64,000 nt of DNA from NCBI RefSeq assembly GCF_003123685.1, contig NZ_QCYJ01000127.1:434001-498000 (forward strand), read 5' to 3'. This DNA comes from Nocardia aurea (lineage in GTDB: Bacteria; Actinomycetota; Actinomycetes; Mycobacteriales; Mycobacteriaceae). A program made the position numbers and the translations under genes. Positions 45,447 to 53,086 of the stretch are shown one piece after another (the stretch's first letter is position 1; every line of letters begins with the position of its first letter). The notes beneath the pieces were generated by a model. It made no database searches. It was not told where the DNA came from and saw only the letters and a program-made list of their open reading frames with translations.

Positions 45447-45512
45447 CAATACATCTGTGTTTTACAATAGCCATCACAGTGTCGGATGTCTATACAAATT
45501 AGCCAATTTGTA
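45447..45512 (-). promoter_or_regulatory. Promoter/operator region of the alkB2 operon
   Basis: Contains the box shared with alkB1 (45447-45462) and, further upstream, a perfect inverted repeat TACAAATT (45493-45500) / AATTTGTA (45505-45512) around AGCC. The 20-bp AT-rich palindrome is a good candidate operator for the TetR regulator of the cluster. Confidence 0.65.
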
Positions 45513-45546
45513 AAGTTGATCTGTGCGGGAGGAGCCCCGGAAACGG

Positions 45547-45580
45547 CGAAGGGCCGCACCCCGGAGGATGCGGCCCTTCG
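45547..45580. terminator. Terminator after the NUDIX gene
   Basis: GAAGGGCCGCA (45548-45558) pairs with TGCGGCCCTTC (45569-45579), plus one more pair outside, loop 10 nt. It lies just after the stop of the minus-strand NUDIX gene and upstream of the alkB2 operator. Confidence 0.75.
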
Positions 45581-45590
45581 ATGACGGGTA

Positions 45591-46112
45591 CTAGCGGTCA
45601 AGCAGAACATCCGCGTTGTCGGGCAGCGCGCCGACCGGCCACCACCGCAGGTCGGTCGACTCCGCGCTGCGCACCGGAACCGCGCCCGCCGGGGCGACGG
45701 CCAGGAACAACAGATCGAGGTGGCGCGTCGGCACACCGAGCGAACAGGTGATCGGGTGCGCCTGCGCCCCGTACAGTTCCGGTTCCAGGTAGATGCCTTC
45801 GATACCGGATTCCTCGGTCGCCTCGCGCAGCGCCGCGTCGGCGACCGTCTCGTCACCCTCCTCGCAATGCCCGCCGAGTTGGAGCCAACGCCCGACCCGT
45901 GGATGCAGGGTCAGCAGGACCTCGCTCCGGTCGTGCGAGAAGACGATGGTCGAGGCGGTGATGTGCCCCGGCGCGTGCCCGCGCAGGCAGCCACCGGGCG
46001 CCGACCCGAGGAAGGCCAGCATCGCCTCCCGTAGCGACTGATCGGGACGTGTTGCCGGGCACCATGATTCGAGTAGTTTGGTGGCCGAGGCGTGCAGCGA
46101 TTCGGCGCTCAT
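45591..46112 (-). CDS. NUDIX hydrolase
   Basis: Pyrophosphohydrolase of 173 residues. The NUDIX box is complete: GGHCEEGDETVADAALREATEESGI in sequence terms G-x5-E-x7-R-E-x2-E-E-x-G, around residues 82-104. The N-terminal 45 residues (LHASATKLLESWCPATRPDQ) are helical and typical for mycobacterial NUDIX proteins near fbiB. The substrate is unknown; nucleotide or NAD derivative are possible. ATG 46112 has no clear Shine-Dalgarno. The frame runs on upstream through a 15-bp tandem repeat into fbiB, which is not taken as coding. Confidence 0.88.
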   Translation of the reverse strand: MSAESLHASATKLLESWCPATRPDQSLREAMLAFLGSAPGGCLRGHAPGHITASTIVFSHDRSEVLLTLHPRVGRWLQLGGHCEEGDETVADAALREATEESGIEGIYLEPELYGAQAHPITCSLGVPTRHLDLLFLAVAPAGAVPVRSAESTDLRWWPVGALPDNADVLLDR

Positions 46113-46150
46113 CGCGCGAATCCGCCGACGGCGGAACAGGTGGACGCGAT

Positions 46151-46202
46151 CACGGTTCGGAGGGTCACGGTTCGGAGGGTCACGGTTCGGAGGGTCACGG
46201 TT
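46151..46202. repeat. 15-bp minisatellite, about 3.5 copies
   Basis: CACGGTTCGGAGGGT is repeated three times without mismatch (46151, 46166, 46181) and then in part (46196-46202). It lies in the 97 nt between the fbiB stop and the NUDIX start. If translated with the NUDIX frame it would encode NRDPP repeats. A likely strain-variable locus. Confidence 0.88.
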
Positions 46203-46209
46203 CCCATCA

Positions 46210-47571
46210 TCACAGTTCCACCAGCCCCGAGCCCGGACCGAATACCGCACGCGGCGCGGGCTCCTCGAGCGGATGACCGACGGCGATGGCGCCCAGCGGA
46301 TTCCAGTCCTCGGCGAGGCCGAGCACCGAACGGGTGACCTCCGGGGCGAAAATCGTCGAGCCGATCCAGCAGCTGCCGATCCCGTCGGTGGCCAGCGCGA
46401 CCAGCAGACCCTGTACCGCCGCACCGACCGCGACCGTGAACATGGTCCGCTCCGCGGCGCGCCTGCGCTCGTCGGGGTAATCGTGCGCGCCGTCGGGCAC
46501 ACAGAACGGAATGATCACCTCGGGTGCGTCGAAGAGGATGCGCCCGCGCGCGATCCGGCGCTCCACCCGTTCGGGATCGAGTCCGTCGGCGGTGAGGTCG
46601 GTGCGCCACTTGTCGGCCATCGCCTCCAGCAACGCCTCGCGTAACCCGCGTTCGCGCAGCCACACGAAACGCACCGGACGGGTGTGGTGTGGCGCGGGCG
46701 CCGTCAGCGCCGTCGCGACGGCGCCGCGAATGCGTTCGGGGTCGACGGGGGTGTCGGCGAACTGCCGGACCGAACGGCGCAGCAGCAGCGCCTCCTTGCG
46801 TCCGCGTTCGATCGCCTCGGCGGTGCCGAGCCAGAACAGATCCTCGGTGCCGCCGCGCAGCAGGTCGACCGCGCCCGAGCCGTCGTCGGTGATCGGCAGC
46901 CCACGCACCACGGCGACGGGTACGCCGCCGAGCTTGCCCTTCACCAGATCCGCGGCGGCGGCCAGTTCGTCCGCGATCGCGACCTGCGTGACGTGCAGTT
47001 CGTTACCCTGCCCGTCCACCGCGCCCGCGTAGTCGTGCAGAACCCGAAGACCGGACGCCCCGATGGCGGCATCGGTCTGTCCGTTGCGCCAGGCCCGCCC
47101 CATGGTGTCGGTGACGACCACCGCGACGGTGACGCCGAGACGTTCACCGAGCGCGGCGCGCAACGCCTTCGCGCTGCCGTCGGGGTTGTTCGGCAACAAC
47201 ACCAGCTCGCCCTGTTCGACATTGGACCCGTCGACCCCCGAGGCCGCCTGGACGATGCCGAGTTTGTTCTCGGTGATCAGGGTGCGGCCCTTGCGCGCCA
47301 GCACCCGCACCGCTTCCTGATCGACGAGTGCGCGGCGCGCGCTGTCGCGTTCCTCCGGATCCAGCGGCGCGGCGACGATCCGGCCTTCGACCTTGGCCAC
47401 GATCTTGCTGGTGACCACGAGGATGTCACCGTCGGCCAGCCACGGCGCCGCCGCCGCGATGTGCTCGGCCAGATCATCGCCCGGCCGGAATTCCGGCAGG
47501 CCGGTGATCGGCAGGATGCGCAGTTCGTTCGCGGCGTGATCGGAATTCACGCCAGGGTTTACTGTCACCAT
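46210..47571 (-). CDS. fbiB: Coenzyme F420:L-glutamate ligase FbiB, bifunctional
   Basis: Adds the gamma-linked glutamate chain to F420-0. The 453 residues join an N-terminal CofE-like ligase domain (VVTSKIVAKVEGRI, VVTDTMGRAWRNGQTDAAIGA) and a C-terminal FMN-binding nitroreductase-like domain from about residue 255 (LLRRSVRQFADTPVD, GIGSCWIGSTIF), which in mycobacterial FbiB reduces dehydro-F420-0 and supports long glutamate tails. ATG 47571 overlaps the fbiA stop by 7 nt; GTG 47568 would overlap by 4. fbiA and fbiB thus form one operon. Confidence 0.96.
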   Translation of the reverse strand: MVTVNPGVNSDHAANELRILPITGLPEFRPGDDLAEHIAAAAPWLADGDILVVTSKIVAKVEGRIVAAPLDPEERDSARRALVDQEAVRVLARKGRTLITENKLGIVQAASGVDGSNVEQGELVLLPNNPDGSAKALRAALGERLGVTVAVVVTDTMGRAWRNGQTDAAIGASGLRVLHDYAGAVDGQGNELHVTQVAIADELAAAADLVKGKLGGVPVAVVRGLPITDDGSGAVDLLRGGTEDLFWLGTAEAIERGRKEALLLRRSVRQFADTPVDPERIRGAVATALTAPAPHHTRPVRFVWLRERGLREALLEAMADKWRTDLTADGLDPERVERRIARGRILFDAPEVIIPFCVPDGAHDYPDERRRAAERTMFTVAVGAAVQGLLVALATDGIGSCWIGSTIFAPEVTRSVLGLAEDWNPLGAIAVGHPLEEPAPRAVFGPGSGLVEL

Positions 47572-48563
47572 TTCACTCCGGCGAGGTCGAGGGCCTCACG
47601 CACCATTTCCGCGGTGGTGGGCGGATCGGTCATCAGCAAGGGCACACTACGCACCTCGACGCCCGGCACCCGCGCCGAGTCGGTGCTGTGGATCAGCCAA
47701 CCGTCCAGGATGCCGGTCGCCGAGCGGGCGCCGTAATGCCTGCCGATCGCCTCCGCGGTGGTCTCGACCCCGATCACGGACAGGCATTCGTCGGCCATGC
47801 CGCGCAGCGGTTTGCCGTCGATGACCCCCGATACCCCGATCACTTTGGCCCGCGTGGTGCGCAGCGCGCCGCGGATTCCCGGCACCGCGAGGATCGCGCC
47901 GATGCTGACGACGGGATTGGAGGGGGCCAACATAACAATGTCGGCCTGATCTATGATATCGATCACATTTGGGGCGGGAGTGGCGTCATCCGCCCCGATT
48001 GTCGCGAATCCATGGGTCTCGATGTTCGCTCGGTAACGAACCCACCACTCCTGGAAATGGATCGCGCGACGTTCGCCAGGGTTGCCAGGATCACTCACAA
48101 CGACATGCGTTTCACAGCGATCGTCGGTTGCCGGGATCAGTTTCACGCCCGGTTGCCACCTCTTGCACAGCGCTTCGGTGACCGCGGAAAGCGGGTACCC
48201 GGCGCGCAACATTTCGGTTCGAATCAAGTGCGTCGCGATATCCCGATCGCCCAACCCGAACCAGTCCGGCTCGGCATGGTATTCGGCGAGTTCCTCCTTG
48301 GCGTGCCAAGTTTCTCCGACCCGCCCCCATCCCCGTTCGGTATCGATTCCGTTACCCAGCGTGTACATGCAGGTATCGAGGTCGGGGCAAATGCGGAGGC
48401 CGTGCATCCAGACGTCGTCACCTACATTGACGATCGCGGAAACGTCGGCTTCCGGCAGCAGTTCCCGAACACCCTGCAGGAACCGCGCGCCACCGACTCC
48501 ACCGACGAGTACGGCGATCTTGGGCCCGTTCGCGGGCACGATGTCCGCTTGTTGTGCAGTCAC
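47565..48563 (-). CDS. fbiA: F420 biosynthesis transferase FbiA
   Basis: Transfers the phospho-(enol)pyruvate/lactate moiety to the deazaflavin Fo to give (dehydro-)F420-0. The 332 residues show VLVGGVGGARFLQGV near residue 18, NVGDDVWMHGLRICPDLDT, and LAPSNPVVSIGAILAVPGIR, all family signatures. The start GTG 48563 is 8 nt after TAGGCT (plus strand AGCCTA at 48572-48577), so the message is likely leaderless; the longer frame reaching 48704 runs into the divergent whiB2 promoter region and is rejected. Confidence 0.95.
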   Translation of the reverse strand: MTAQQADIVPANGPKIAVLVGGVGGARFLQGVRELLPEADVSAIVNVGDDVWMHGLRICPDLDTCMYTLGNGIDTERGWGRVGETWHAKEELAEYHAEPDWFGLGDRDIATHLIRTEMLRAGYPLSAVTEALCKRWQPGVKLIPATDDRCETHVVVSDPGNPGERRAIHFQEWWVRYRANIETHGFATIGADDATPAPNVIDIIDQADIVMLAPSNPVVSIGAILAVPGIRGALRTTRAKVIGVSGVIDGKPLRGMADECLSVIGVETTAEAIGRHYGARSATGILDGWLIHSTDSARVPGVEVRSVPLLMTDPPTTAEMVREALDLAGVKW

Positions 48564-48908
48564 ATCGACACAGCCTATGCGGTACCGGAACCGGCGGTGT
48601 TCGTCGCATATTTGCTGGCCATTTGCTAGTGGGTACCACAAGATCAACACAGAAATCGGCGACGGATAGTAACGGAATAGCGTCGGCCGCTTGACCATCA
48701 ACACATCCGGCGTGTCTAATCACAGACATGTCATTCCGGGCTCGCGCGAGAGTGCATGGCGCGAGCGGTTTTTCGAACAGATGTTCGCACTGGAATGACG
48801 AGCACGGGGATGTCCGCGGGACAACGTCGCGGGGTACGGCCGTCGGTGTGCGCGTTGGTCCGACGGAAAGAATCATTCTGCGCTAACACACAGTGAGGAG
48901 GCGGAGCG
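48564..48908. other. Divergent fbiA-whiB2 intergenic region
   Basis: About 345 nt with a leaderless promoter for fbiA at the left end and the whiB2 promoter at 48691-48720, leaving a whiB2 leader of about 180 nt. The leader contains no start codon with a good Shine-Dalgarno and could carry post-transcriptional control. No further gene is seen. Confidence 0.6.
48691..48732 (+). promoter_or_regulatory. whiB2 promoter with dyad overlapping the -10
   Basis: TTGACC (48691-48696), 18 nt, TCTAAT (48715-48720). The -10 lies within TGTCT-N6-AGACA (48713-48728), followed by GACATGTC (48725-48732), a perfect palindrome. GTGTC at 48712-48716 is the complement of GACAC, the known WhiA recognition core in Streptomyces. 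Confidence 0.6.
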
Positions 48909-49286
48909 ATGGCCGAAGACATGGTCTCGCCAACCGATTCCACAGCAGGCGCAGCACGTGGCGTCTGCACAGACATCGGCCGGATCGAACAGGAGGCGGG
49001 TGACGACATATCGACACCCCGGCTCAGCCTGGTCGTGACGGGCTTCGACGAGATGTTCGAATCCATCGAAGAGCAGTGGCAGGAACGTGCCCTATGCGCG
49101 CAGACCGATCCGGAGGCGTTCTTCCCCGAGAAGGGCGGCTCGACCCGCGAGGCCAAACGGATCTGCATGGGCTGCGAAGTACGCGACGAGTGCCTGGAAT
49201 ACGCACTCGCACACGATGAGCGTTTCGGGATCTGGGGCGGCCTCTCCGAACGGGAGCGCCGCCGCCTCAAGCGCGGAATCGGCTAG
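48909..49286 (+). CDS. whiB2: WhiB2, iron-sulfur sporulation/division regulator
   Basis: Wbl protein orthologous to Streptomyces WhiB and mycobacterial WhiB2 (WhmD), required for septation. The C-terminal 85 residues have the four cysteines (RALCAQ, RICMGCEVRDEC), FFPEKGGSTREAK, the GIWGG turn and the basic end RRRLKRGIG. The 125-residue product has about 40 extra N-terminal residues; ATG 48909 follows GAGGAG and is well supported, ATG 48921 being an alternative. A terminator follows immediately. Confidence 0.95.
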   Translation: MAEDMVSPTDSTAGAARGVCTDIGRIEQEAGDDISTPRLSLVVTGFDEMFESIEEQWQERALCAQTDPEAFFPEKGGSTREAKRICMGCEVRDECLEYALAHDERFGIWGGLSERERRRLKRGIG

Positions 49287-49296
49287 AACCTGATGC

Positions 49297-49327
49297 CGCA
49301 CCGACCTCGATGCACGAGGTCGGTGCG
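49297..49327 (+). terminator. whiB2 terminator
   Basis: Perfect 13-bp stem: CGCACCGACCTCG (49297-49309) with CGAGGTCGGTGCG (49315-49327), loop ATGCA. It stands 10 nt after the whiB2 stop and 9 nt before the -10 of the next gene. Confidence 0.82.
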
Positions 49328-49347
49328 TGTTCACCTAGATTTCTCTT

Positions 49348-49824
49348 ATGTCTCGCTCTCGCAATCGACGACCACCCACCGCCCGGTCGGTGATCCGGCG
49401 TGGTCGCGGCGTGCGCGGACCCATGCTTCCTCCGACCGTCCCGGCGTGGCGTACGCGCGGCCAGCAATTCGACCGACTGGTGCTCGAGGCGTTCGCGCCA
49501 CTGGACAGCCGCTGGCACGATCGGCTCACCAAACTCGATATCGCCGTCGACGATGTCCCCAAAATCCGTCCGCTGCACCCCGATTCGGTCACCTGGCCGG
49601 ACGAGGTGGTGGCGGACGGCCCCGTACCCCTGTCCCGACTGGTGCCCGCGGGCGTCGACCGGCACGGGGCGGCGACCCGTGCGCGGGTCGTGCTGTTCCG
49701 CAAACCATTGGAACTGCGAGCGGGCGATCCCGACGACCTCATCGATCTGTTGCGCGAGGTTCTCGTGCAACAGATCGCCACCTACCTCGGAGTCGATCCC
49801 GACCTCATCGACCCCGAGGACTAG
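49348..49824 (+). CDS. Metallopeptidase-family protein with degenerate zinc motif (Rv3259-like)
   Basis: Protein of 158 residues from the zincin-like family usually listed as metallopeptidase family protein. A basic N-terminus (SRSRNRRPPTARSVIRRGRG) precedes the conserved core (FDRLVLEAFAPLDSRW, LDIAVDDVPKIRP, ARVVLFRKPLELRA) and the C-terminal helix LLREVLVQQIATYLGVDPDLI. In active members this helix holds HExxxH; here it is REVLVQQ, so zinc binding by the usual residues is impossible and the protein is probably a pseudoenzyme. ATG 49348 is 6 nt after TAGATT (49336-49341): leaderless. Confidence 0.82.
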   Translation: MSRSRNRRPPTARSVIRRGRGVRGPMLPPTVPAWRTRGQQFDRLVLEAFAPLDSRWHDRLTKLDIAVDDVPKIRPLHPDSVTWPDEVVADGPVPLSRLVPAGVDRHGAATRARVVLFRKPLELRAGDPDDLIDLLREVLVQQIATYLGVDPDLIDPED

Positions 49825-49916
49825 CGCGGCGACCGTGGCGATCCCGCTGTGAGCCTCACCCCTTTTACCGCGTGTCCGGCCACCTCGGAGGGCCGAGTGG
49901 GGTTACTCTCATCCGC

Positions 49917-50312
49917 GTGATCCCCATGCGTCGTTGTTGCCGACCCGGCTGCAAGAATCCGGCCGTCGCGACGCTCACGTATGTGTACTCGGACTCGACG
50001 GCCGTCGTCGGACCACTGGCCACCGTCGCCGAACCGCACTCATGGGATCTGTGCGAAACCCACGCCTCCCGCATCACCGCCCCCAAGGGCTGGGACATGG
50101 TCAGGCACGAAGGCGGATTCTCCTCCAGCACACCGGACGACGACGATCTCACCGCGTTGGCGGAGGCCGTGCGCGAGGCCGGGTTGCGTCGCCGTCCCCC
50201 CGAACCCGACCAGCGCGGCTACCGCGATTACGCACCGCCGCCGCCCCAGCAGCGCACCACCAGGACCGGGCGACGCGGGCATCTGCGCGTACTGCCCGAC
50301 CCGCCGAGCTGA
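49917..50312 (+). CDS. DUF3499 family zinc-ribbon protein (Rv3258c-like)
   Basis: Conserved actinobacterial protein of 131 residues. Cysteines in RRCCRPGCKNPAV and the pair WDLCETHASRI form a probable zinc site; a Pro/Gln/Arg-rich disordered tail (YAPPPPQQRTTRTGRRGHL) follows. Function unknown, but it keeps its place between whiB2/Rv3259 and the phosphomannomutase in many genomes. GTG 49917 lies 7 nt after TACTCT (49904-49909 region), which suggests a leaderless start; ATG 49926 would shorten it by three residues. Confidence 0.85.
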   Translation: MIPMRRCCRPGCKNPAVATLTYVYSDSTAVVGPLATVAEPHSWDLCETHASRITAPKGWDMVRHEGGFSSSTPDDDDLTALAEAVREAGLRRRPPEPDQRGYRDYAPPPPQQRTTRTGRRGHLRVLPDPPS

Positions 50313-50379
50313 CCCACCCCCGCGGCACGAGAACGGGACCCCGTCGATCCCGTCCGGCCGAGCCACTAGGGTAGTGGCT

Positions 50380-51756
50380 ATGACAGCCACGCGCTCTGCC
50401 GAATTCGTGAACGCGGTGATCAAAGCCTATGACGTTCGCGGAGTGGTCGGTGAACAGCTCGACGCGCAATTCGTCAGCGACGTCGGGGCCTCGTTCGCGC
50501 GGTTGATGCGCTCCGAGGGCGCCTCTCGCGTTGTCATCGGACACGACATGCGCGACTCCTCACCGGAACTGGCCGCGGCCTTCGCCGAGGGCGTGACCGG
50601 GCAGGGCCTGAACGTGGTGCATATCGGCCTCGCCTCCACCGACCAGCTGTATTTCGCCTCCGGCAGCCTCGACTGCCCGGGTGCGATGTTCACCGCGAGC
50701 CACAATCCGGCGCGCTACAACGGCATCAAGTTGTGCAGGGCCAAGGCGCTGCCCGTGGGCCAGGACACCGGCCTCGGCATCATCAAGGACGAAGTCGTCT
50801 CGGGCGTGCCCGCTTTCGACGGACCGCGCGGCGCCGAGACCGAGGTCGACGTGCTCGCCGACTACGCGAGTTTCCTGCGCGGGCTGGTCGAACTCGACGA
50901 CATCCGCCCCCTGGCCATCGCGGTGGACGCGGGCAACGGCATGGGCGGGCACACGGTGCCCGCGGTGCTCGGCACACTGGGCCAGGTGAAGATCGAGCCG
51001 CTGTATTTCGAACTGGACGGCTCCTTCCCCAACCACGAGGCCAATCCCCTCGATCCGGCGAATCTGGTGGATCTGCAGAAGCTGGTCCGCAGTACCGGCG
51101 CCGATATCGGGCTGGCCTTCGACGGTGACGCGGACCGGTGTTTCGTGGTGGACGAGAAGGGCGATCCGGTGTCGCCGTCGGCCATCACCGCCCTGGTGGC
51201 CGAGCGTGAGCTGGCCAAGGAGCCGGGCGCGGTCGTCATCCACAACCTGATCACCTCGCACGCGGTGCCCGAACTGGTGCACGAACTCGGCGGCACCCCG
51301 GTGCGCACCCGGGTCGGCCACTCGTTCATCAAGCAGGAGATGGCAACCACCGGCGCGGTTTTCGGCGGTGAGCATTCCGCGCACTACTACTTCCGCGATT
51401 TCTGGGGCGCCGATTCCGGCATGCTCGCCGCCCTGCACGTACTCGCCGCGCTCGGCGAGAAGGACCGGCCGGTCTCGGAGCTGATGGCGGCCTACGACAA
51501 GTACGCCGCCTCCGGCGAGATCAATTCCACCGTCGCGGACGCGGCCGAGCGGACGCTCGCGGTGCTGGAGGCATTCGGGAACCGCGCGGTCGCCATCGAC
51601 CGGCTGGACGGTGTGACCGTGCAACTCGCCGACGACGCGTGGTTCAATCTGCGCGCGTCCAATACCGAACCGTTGCTCAGGTTGAACGTCGAAGCCAGGA
51701 CGTCGGCGGAAGTAGACGCACTCGTGACCGAGATCCTGAGCATCGTCCGCTCCTGA
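50380..51756 (+). CDS. manB: Phosphomannomutase/phosphoglucomutase
   Basis: Interconverts mannose 6-phosphate and mannose 1-phosphate for GDP-mannose and thus for PIMs, LAM and mannoproteins. The 458 residues show all four active-site segments: TASHNPARYNGIK with the phosphoserine near residue 107, FDGDADRCF for Mg2+, GGEHSAHYYF for sugar specificity, and RASNTEPLLRLN for phosphate. ATG 50380 is 7 nt after TAGGGT (50367-50372) with no Shine-Dalgarno, so the mRNA is likely leaderless and starts the manB-SIS-manA run. Confidence 0.95.
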   Translation: MTATRSAEFVNAVIKAYDVRGVVGEQLDAQFVSDVGASFARLMRSEGASRVVIGHDMRDSSPELAAAFAEGVTGQGLNVVHIGLASTDQLYFASGSLDCPGAMFTASHNPARYNGIKLCRAKALPVGQDTGLGIIKDEVVSGVPAFDGPRGAETEVDVLADYASFLRGLVELDDIRPLAIAVDAGNGMGGHTVPAVLGTLGQVKIEPLYFELDGSFPNHEANPLDPANLVDLQKLVRSTGADIGLAFDGDADRCFVVDEKGDPVSPSAITALVAERELAKEPGAVVIHNLITSHAVPELVHELGGTPVRTRVGHSFIKQEMATTGAVFGGEHSAHYYFRDFWGADSGMLAALHVLAALGEKDRPVSELMAAYDKYAASGEINSTVADAAERTLAVLEAFGNRAVAIDRLDGVTVQLADDAWFNLRASNTEPLLRLNVEARTSAEVDALVTEILSIVRS

Positions 51757-51782
51757 CTGGAATAGTGGAATCACAGACAGTG

Positions 51783-51835
51783 GATTCGTCCGACCTGGGC
51801 TCGGTGTGTACGACCCGGGTGCGTTCGGACGAATC
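51783..51835. repeat. 11-bp inverted repeat with 31-nt loop upstream of the SIS-like gene
   Basis: GATTCGTCCGA (51783-51793) and TCGGACGAATC (51825-51835) are perfectly complementary. The loop itself holds a weaker CTGGG/CCCGG pairing. It lies 34 nt before ATG 51869 and may be a leader structure or operator. Confidence 0.55.
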
Positions 51836-51868
51836 GAATACAGCGGATGAGGGGAGGTGGGACGCCCG

Positions 51869-53086
51869 ATGATCGCTGGAACTCCGGTACTCGACCTCGA
51901 TGACGCCGCATCGCTCGAGGCAGCCGACAGCAGCGGCGCCCTGCGTTCGGCCGCTTCGGGAGGCGCCCAGGTACGCGCGACCGCGGCAGCCGTCGACGAG
52001 AACGCGCTCGCGTCGCTCACCGACCTCCGACCTCGCAGCGTCGTCCTGGTGACCGGCGGTGGCCGGGCCGCACGCGCCGGCGCACTGCTCGTCGCGGCGC
52101 TCGGCGACCGCGCCGGGCTGCCCATCGTGCCCGCTCCCGCCCTCCCGGCCTGGGTCGGACCACTCGACGTGGTGCTGATCGCGGGCGACGACGCGGGCGA
52201 TCCACGCCTGATCGATGCCGTCGACCGCGCACAGCGACGCGGTGCCGAGGTCGTGATCGCGGCGCCGATGGAGGGCCCGTTACGCACCGCGGCGGCCCGT
52301 CGCAGCGCGCTGCTCGAACCGCGCGTCACCGTCCTCGACCACAATCGGCTGCTGCGCTACCTGGCGGTCGGGATCGCGGTGCTGCGCACCGTCGACCCGT
52401 CGCGGTCGGGGGCCGTCGTCCCGGACCTCGCCGCGCTCGCCGACGTACTCGACGCCGAGGCCATGCGCGACGCTCCGCAGAACGAGGTCTTCCACAATCC
52501 GGCCAAGACGCTGGCGACACGGATGCAACAGCACGGGATCGTCTTCGCGGGCGACTCCCCCGCCGCCGTGGCACTGGCCGAGCACAGCGCCGAGGTGCTG
52601 TTGCAGTCGGCGGGCCGGGTGGCGGCCTCCGCCGACCTGCACGAAGCCGTCGCGGCCAACGCGCGCCTGGCCGACGCCGCGGGCGGGGTGGCACCCGATT
52701 TCGATCCGCTGTTCCACGACGAGGAACTCGACGGCCCGGCCCCGGTGGAACGCACCAGGATCTTCGTGCTCAGCACCGACCCCGACCAGTCCTCGGCCCG
52801 CCGCAGGCTCGCGGTATTCGGCGGTTCCGGCGTGGTCGACGCCGATCTGCTCAACGCCGACGTCGATCTGTTGCAGAACACGCTCGACGATCCGGCCGGT
52901 CCGACGCGGGCCCGGGTCGACGAGGCCGGGGTTCCGCTGCCGGGATCGGCCACACACAGCACCGAACTGGAGCAACTCGCCGTGCTCGCCGTCCGCATCG
53001 AAATGGCCGCGGCCTACCTGCGTTTGATCGGTGCGCGCGGCGGTGCCGCGGCCCCGGGTGATCAGTACGACGGGGGACGCTACTAG
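51869..53086 (+). CDS. SIS-like/phosphoglucose-isomerase-like protein (Rv3256c-like)
   Basis: Protein of 405 residues conserved between the phosphomannomutase and mannose-6-phosphate isomerase genes of actinobacteria. A first SIS-like sugar-isomerase fold is suggested by VVLVTGGGRAARAGALLVAALG, PLDVVLIAGDDAGDPRLIDAV and AQRRGAEVVIAAP; the second half has GIVFAGDSPAAVALAEHSAEVL. The catalytic residues of true phosphoglucose/phosphomannose isomerases could not be confirmed. ATG 51869 is preceded by GGGAGGTGGG; GTG 51857 lies within that site. The TAG stop shares a base with the manA start. Confidence 0.82.
   Translation: MIAGTPVLDLDDAASLEAADSSGALRSAASGGAQVRATAAAVDENALASLTDLRPRSVVLVTGGGRAARAGALLVAALGDRAGLPIVPAPALPAWVGPLDVVLIAGDDAGDPRLIDAVDRAQRRGAEVVIAAPMEGPLRTAAARRSALLEPRVTVLDHNRLLRYLAVGIAVLRTVDPSRSGAVVPDLAALADVLDAEAMRDAPQNEVFHNPAKTLATRMQQHGIVFAGDSPAAVALAEHSAEVLLQSAGRVAASADLHEAVAANARLADAAGGVAPDFDPLFHDEELDGPAPVERTRIFVLSTDPDQSSARRRLAVFGGSGVVDADLLNADVDLLQNTLDDPAGPTRARVDEAGVPLPGSATHSTELEQLAVLAVRIEMAAAYLRLIGARGGAAAPGDQYDGGRY

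Noticed and set aside
46113..46502. N-terminal extension of the NUDIX protein through the tandem repeat
   Set aside because: It would overlap fbiB out of frame and consist of NRDPP repeats plus shadow sequence; ATG 46112 begins the conserved part.
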